64,000 nucleotides of DNA from Paenibacillus sp. J5C2022 (GTDB lineage: Bacteria > Bacillota > Bacilli > Paenibacillales > Paenibacillaceae). The number at the start of each line of letters is the position of its first letter. The stretch's first letter is position 1. The DNA lies in assembly GCF_025567625.1 (NCBI RefSeq), contig NZ_JAOQJC010000024.1:1-64000 (forward strand), in the 5' to 3' direction. Shown piece after piece: positions 60,044-64,000 of this stretch. Both the position numbers and the translations under genes were made by a program. Below the pieces are notes generated by a model that saw only the letters and a list, made by a program, of their open reading frames with translations, was not told the DNA's origin and made no database searches.

Positions 60044-60049
60044 TATAGT
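60044..60049 (+). promoter_or_regulatory. Candidate -10 of the AraC regulator
   Basis: TATAGT on the plus strand with an extended TGT before it, and no good -35. It lies in the 90-base divergent gap between the ceramidase-like gene and the regulator, the natural place for shared control. Confidence 0.4.
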
Positions 60050-60081
60050 AAAAATGATTTTTCCTTCCAGGAGATATATTC

Positions 60082-60975
60082 TTGACTTGGGAGCTGATAA
60101 CCTTGACATTTCCGGAAACGAGACAGTGGGCAACGCTTCCCGTTAAAGTGTCCAAACAATTTCCGTTTCACATCTTCCCCATTTCGATCCACGGCTCGTA
60201 CCCTAAGCATCGTCACGACTTTCTGGAGCTTTCGCTCGTCCTGGACGGGGAAGGCTACGAAATCATCAACGGCAAGGAGCACCCGATGAAAGCCGGAACG
60301 TGCGCTTTGTTTCTCCCTTATCACTTTCACGAAATTCATACGACGTCGCGGCGTCCTTTGAAGCTGTTCAACCTCATGTTCGACCTCGGTTTTCTGCTGC
60401 AGCCTTCGATTTTTACAAAAGGGCTGAAAAATCTGATGTATGCGTCAGACAATCTGTCTCCGTTCATCCAATTGGACGACAAGCAATTTCTGTTTTTTCA
60501 CGCCATTATGGAAAGCTTGTATGCGGAATTGCAAAACGACCATGAATGGCGAAACGATATGATTCAGTGCAAGCTGACGGAGCTGCTCATCACGTTCGAT
60601 CGCCTGCGGCGAGACGGGAACGACTCGCAGACCTGGGAACAGACGGACGGCCGGAAATCGCTGTGGCCGATCGTCCACTACATCCATACGAACTTCAGCG
60701 AGCCGATCTCGCTATCCCGTCTGTCCAAGCAGTTCAACATCGATATTTCCCATCTGAGCAAGGAATTCAAGAAGCATATGGGAATGAACTTCACCCATTT
60801 TCTTCAAGAGGTTCGCGTACGCCATGCGGGCAGCCTACTCGTCTCCACCAACATGAGCGGCATCGAAATCGCAATGGAAGCCGGCTTCGGCTCGATCAGC
60901 TCCTACTCCCGCATCTTTACGCAGGTCATTGGGATGACGCCGAGTGATTATCGCAACCAGTATGCGAGCGATTAA
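60082..60975 (+). CDS. AraC-family transcriptional regulator
   Basis: A 297-residue regulator. The cupin-type sensor domain (about 30-150) includes HGSYPKHRHDFLELSLVLDG and AGTCALFLPYHFHEIHT. Two helix-turn-helix units follow: ISLSRLSKQFNIDISHLSKEF and IEIAMEAGFGSISSYSRIFT, with MTPSDYRNQ at the end. The start is TTG at 60082, behind AGGAG; no ATG is suitable. It is divergent from the glycosidase unit and likely regulates it in response to a sugar. It overlaps the GNAT gene tail to tail by four bases. Confidence 0.9.
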   Translation: MTWELITLTFPETRQWATLPVKVSKQFPFHIFPISIHGSYPKHRHDFLELSLVLDGEGYEIINGKEHPMKAGTCALFLPYHFHEIHTTSRRPLKLFNLMFDLGFLLQPSIFTKGLKNLMYASDNLSPFIQLDDKQFLFFHAIMESLYAELQNDHEWRNDMIQCKLTELLITFDRLRRDGNDSQTWEQTDGRKSLWPIVHYIHTNFSEPISLSRLSKQFNIDISHLSKEFKKHMGMNFTHFLQEVRVRHAGSLLVSTNMSGIEIAMEAGFGSISSYSRIFTQVIGMTPSDYRNQYASD

Positions 60976-61877
60976 TTCGGCAAGCTCAGCTCCATCAAAT
61001 ATTCTTGAATTACCGTTTTAAACCCTTCTTCCCGCAAGACCTCCAAGGCAGCCGAATCGGCGGATGACAAGTATTTCGCAGTCCGCATCATGCTCCGATC
61101 CGCCGGGCCGAACACGGCGCCGAGCATATATCGCACGATATCGGGCGCATCGTCCCGCCCCGTATTCGCCTCGCAATGAGTAAGCTGAACATGGGCGACG
61201 CGCCCCACCTCATCCCGATATTTTCGATAAATCGCATAGCCGCAAGCGGTCCCCTTCTCGTCGAGGGCGAGCAAAGCTTCGCCTCCTCCCGCATTGAACC
61301 AGTGGGTCGTCCACGACGACTTCGACCGGTAAAACGGCAGTCGGCTTACAATTTCCGGCGATTCGACGAGGCAGAAGTAATCGGCGGCCCCGCGGCGCGT
61401 CATAAACGGAATACGTTCAAAAGCGCCTTCACGCCGCATAAATGATACGGTGTCGATGATCGCCATTCCGCATTTCTCGTATGAGCGGATCGCCGGAACA
61501 TTGTCCGTCCGCGTTTCCAGGGAAAAGTGCTCTACCCCCTCCTGCTGCATACGGCTTATCGCTTCCTGCAGCATCATACGGCCCAGATCCCGCCCGCGAA
61601 AATCCGGATGAACGCCGGTTCCGCCGTTCCAGGCCAGCTTCCGGCCCAGCACGTCCTTCCAGCCGACATAAACGAAGCCGATCGCTTTGTTGTTCTGAAA
61701 GGCCACAACAGACACATCGGTTCGAATGTTTCGATCACCCAAATATTGTACAGTCTGCATCGACGTTCTCGCCATCTGTGCATCTTGATGAAAGGCCGCA
61801 TTCCAGATCGTGGTCAATTCCCGGATCGTGCATTCGTCGATCGAACGGATTTCAATAGGTGTTTTATCCGCAAACAC
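60972..61877 (-). CDS. GNAT-family N-acetyltransferase
   Basis: A 301-residue protein. The first half is a standard GNAT fold with the acetyl-CoA loop GVHPDFRGRDLGRMMLQEAI and AFQNNKAIGFVYVGW before it. The second half (about 170-300) is a weaker GNAT-like repeat (GGGEALLALDEKGTACGYAIY). AGGAGGG runs straight into an ATG at 61883, so the GTG two codons later, with six bases of spacing, is the usable start. The substrate is unknown, and it may be unrelated to the sugar genes around it. Confidence 0.8.
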   Translation of the reverse strand: MFADKTPIEIRSIDECTIRELTTIWNAAFHQDAQMARTSMQTVQYLGDRNIRTDVSVVAFQNNKAIGFVYVGWKDVLGRKLAWNGGTGVHPDFRGRDLGRMMLQEAISRMQQEGVEHFSLETRTDNVPAIRSYEKCGMAIIDTVSFMRREGAFERIPFMTRRGAADYFCLVESPEIVSRLPFYRSKSSWTTHWFNAGGGEALLALDEKGTACGYAIYRKYRDEVGRVAHVQLTHCEANTGRDDAPDIVRYMLGAVFGPADRSMMRTAKYLSSADSAALEVLREEGFKTVIQEYLMELSLPN

Positions 61878-62001
61878 GGCCATCCCTCCTTTGTATGTTC
61901 CTTGCTGCGGCCGTCAAGCTTCGCGCGCAGGCGAGCCGGGCGGGCGAACGCCACCGACGCCCCGCCCTTCGGCTACCAATTTGCACCCCAGCCGCAGCGG
62001 C

Positions 62002-64000
62002 TTACCAAACCTCCAGCGCATCAAACGTAATCCAGGTGCCGTGCGTCGCCGGATTGCTCTCCCCGGTCGCTTCGATCCGAATCCAGTGCATCCCTTCGGT
62101 CAACGTTCCCGTCTGGAACACGGGCTGCTGGTATTGCAACATCGAGTAGTAATAATCGACCGTTGTCTCGTAGACGCTGTCCACATAAATGTTCGCTTTC
62201 CCGTAAACGGAATTGATATTCGTGACAACGGTCGCTCCGCTGCCGTAAAACGGAATGTCCACATAGGCGCCCTGCTGGCCCGTTCGTTCATTGGAGGCGC
62301 CGAAGCTTAGAGCATTCATATCACGAAGCCAATTGCCGGAATAAGACACGATCGCGTCCTCGTTGTCGATTTTCGCCGGTTGTGTCAGCGGATCAACAAT
62401 GGCGATCCGAGCGGATCCGGCCGATATATGGCCTTGAGCATCGACGACATAGACCGTGTACAGACCCGTTGGCAGCCCGGTCGTATCCAGATGCGCCGTC
62501 GTATTCCGCACAGCGGCGACGATTCGTCCGGAAGCGGACATGCCCGCCGCCTCAACGGCCGCATACGTGGCCTCCGTTACCGATGGAACCAAATAGATGG
62601 AACCGCTGCTCGTGCTTTTTGCCGTTACCGGCTGCCCGGCGGCCAGCGGCCCCGCCGTCACCTCCGTCAGCAGCGGAGCTTCGACCAGTTCCACATCGTC
62701 CAGCCAAGCGGCGCCGTCCGCCAGCTGATCGAGCTTGAAGTATACCTGAACCGCCGTCGTTTGCGAAAGCGGGACAAAGCTGCCAGTCACCTTCGTCCAG
62801 TCGCTATCCGGCCCCACTTCGAACCAGTTGTACACGACGCTGATCTGGTTCGCGTCGACCTGTCGGACGCCGAGAGCGGCGGAACCGATCGCGGCGCTGT
62901 TTTTGATCCAGCCTGTCAGGATATACGCGCGACCCGGCGTGACCGGAATCATCAGCGAGCCGTCAGCCCGACTGTAGTTCGACTCGAACACATTAAACGA
63001 ATTGTTGGCATCGGGATTAAGCCGGACGGATGCTTGACCGCTATGGACCGTTTCCTTATCCCACACCGCAGCGCGCATATACCAGCCGTCCGGGCGGTTC
63101 GTCCCGGCCGCCTGCTTCTCGAACCCACCGTTGTAGACCAAGTACGTATCAACATCAAGCGTTAGCGGCAGCGAAGCAACGACCGTCCCGCCTGCCTTGG
63201 CTTCGATCGATGCTGTAAAGATGCCTCGCATTGGTTCTTCTGGAATCATCACTTCCCCTTGGACACTCTTCGTCTCATACGGAGCGAGCACAACCGGTGA
63301 GTCGATCTTGTATCCGATTTCACTTTCACCTGGCGACAGCGTAGACAGCTCGACTGTTATCGTACGGTTCACATTGTTCGTCAGCGTCGCCTCGAAAGGG
63401 TGGGGCCCGCTCTCGAACAGCTCCAAGCGCGATTCGACATGCGATACTTCGAACAGCGAAGACGTGCGGATGAAGCGCTGCTGCTCGGTAATGACGAGCA
63501 TGTTCTTGTATTTGTATTCCGCCAGCACCGTTACCGGATACACTCCTCCCGGCAGTTCATCCGGCACCTTAAAGCTTGCGGTGTACGTGGCACTACCGAC
63601 AGTGTTCAACTTGCCGATCGGCTGAACGGCCGTCGGCAGCTCCCATTCGTCGGGCAAGCTGACAGTCAGCTTGACGTCCTGAAGCTTTCGCGTGCTGTTG
63701 TTGCTCGCCTTGACGGCAATCTCCCAAGTGTCGCCGGGTGCCGCATGCTGTGTGCTAACGGCTAGGTCTAGCCGGACGGCCGACTGCATGATCGGCAGAA
63801 CGAGCTGCCGAACGTCCTCGATGACAGCGAGCAGCAGCGCTTGCTTGCCTTCCAGCTCGATGTCGCTCCGGCCTTGCACCCAGAGCTCCATCTGCTCCAG
63901 CCTGCAGATGAGATCCAGCGCCTGATCGAGCACTTGCTGCTTGCTTGGCGCCGACAACTCCAGCTCCTGTCCAAGTTGCTCCATTCTGCCGAGTAGTTGA
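62002..64000 (-). CDS. Multidomain carbohydrate-binding protein, 5' end outside the window
   Basis: At least 666 codons, open to the right edge; an internal ATG at 63984 is not the true start. Visible order: a short helical stretch, an NPCBM-associated (NEW3-like) beta domain (GDTWEIAVKASNNSTRKLQDV, TVSLPDEWEL), a second beta domain (EVSLSPGESEIGYKID-type), a CBM4/9-like module (VYNGGFEKQAAGTNRPDGWY), a linker beta domain, and a terminal CBM-like sandwich (NERTGQQGAYVDIPFYGSGA, HWIRIEATG). The lost N-terminus probably carries the catalytic glycosidase domain and a signal peptide. It belongs to the accessory island. Confidence 0.7.
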   Translation of the reverse strand, partial: QLLGRMEQLGQELELSAPSKQQVLDQALDLICRLEQMELWVQGRSDIELEGKQALLLAVIEDVRQLVLPIMQSAVRLDLAVSTQHAAPGDTWEIAVKASNNSTRKLQDVKLTVSLPDEWELPTAVQPIGKLNTVGSATYTASFKVPDELPGGVYPVTVLAEYKYKNMLVITEQQRFIRTSSLFEVSHVESRLELFESGPHPFEATLTNNVNRTITVELSTLSPGESEIGYKIDSPVVLAPYETKSVQGEVMIPEEPMRGIFTASIEAKAGGTVVASLPLTLDVDTYLVYNGGFEKQAAGTNRPDGWYMRAAVWDKETVHSGQASVRLNPDANNSFNVFESNYSRADGSLMIPVTPGRAYILTGWIKNSAAIGSAALGVRQVDANQISVVYNWFEVGPDSDWTKVTGSFVPLSQTTAVQVYFKLDQLADGAAWLDDVELVEAPLLTEVTAGPLAAGQPVTAKSTSSGSIYLVPSVTEATYAAVEAAGMSASGRIVAAVRNTTAHLDTTGLPTGLYTVYVVDAQGHISAGSARIAIVDPLTQPAKIDNEDAIVSYSGNWLRDMNALSFGASNERTGQQGAYVDIPFYGSGATVVTNINSVYGKANIYVDSVYETTVDYYYSMLQYQQPVFQTGTLTEGMHWIRIEATGESNPATHGTWITFDALEVW

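Noticed and set aside
1..64000. tRNA genes, CRISPR arrays, insertion sequences, attachment sites
   Set aside because: I looked for T-arm strings, regularly spaced repeats, transposase-like frames and terminal repeats, and found none convincing, including next to spoIIE where B. subtilis has tRNA genes.

Overview
The window reads as the origin-proximal chromosome of a spore-forming Bacillales bacterium, most likely Paenibacillaceae. Two blocks keep the Bacillus subtilis gene order almost exactly: spoIIE, yabS, yabT, tilS, hpt, ftsH, and then coaX, hslO, a parvulin gene (yacD-like), cysK, pabB, pabA, pabC, folP, folB, folK, yazB, dusB, lysS. At the left edge is an rRNA promoter and leader pointing out of the window. 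Nearly everything is on the minus strand. I see no tRNA gene, CRISPR array or intact insertion sequence.

Region by region, left to right: 1-199, promoter and leader of an rRNA operon. 199-1160, a secreted transglutaminase-like protein behind a c-di-GMP-I (GEMM) riboswitch. 1180-9890, greA-lysS and the p-aminobenzoate/folate operon ending in dusB. 9898-17320, cysK, a parvulin foldase, hslO, coaX and an inserted nadABC operon. 17366-22155, an inserted four-gene nucleoside ABC transporter. 22208-28171, ftsH, hpt, tilS, yabT, yabS. 28180-39366, a seven-gene Pel-type exopolysaccharide locus. 39419-42124, a secreted beta-helix protein. 42294-52588, a complete sigma-B general stress regulon core. 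52746-53330, a scar carrying two gene remnants. 53331-55927, spoIIE with a Spo0A-type promoter. 56190-64000, an accessory carbohydrate island (GHL6-type glycosidase, ceramidase-like hydrolase, AraC regulator, GNAT, carbohydrate-binding protein running off the edge).

The most unusual part is the Pel locus. It has the Gram-positive PelD, PelE, PelA-deacetylase, PelF and PelG set, but with two gene fusions. The UDP-sugar epimerase (PelX/GalE type) is fused to the c-di-GMP receptor PelD. The membrane subunit PelG is fused to an extracellular CotH-kinase domain through what looks like an intact lipoprotein signal peptide with lipobox. A VTC-type polyphosphate polymerase and a DUF4956 membrane protein end the same operon. 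Two Spo0A boxes in 10-bp phase lie at the operon promoter, so biofilm polymer synthesis appears tied to c-di-GMP at protein level and to sporulation at transcription level.

The stress module matches the RsbK-RsbM-RsbY type known from the Bacillus cereus group: a hybrid histidine kinase, a CheR-type methyltransferase directly downstream, a response-regulator PP2C phosphatase, RsbV, two RsbW paralogues and sigma-B behind its own sigma-B promoter. Function assignments rest on motif reading and synteny, since no database search was possible.
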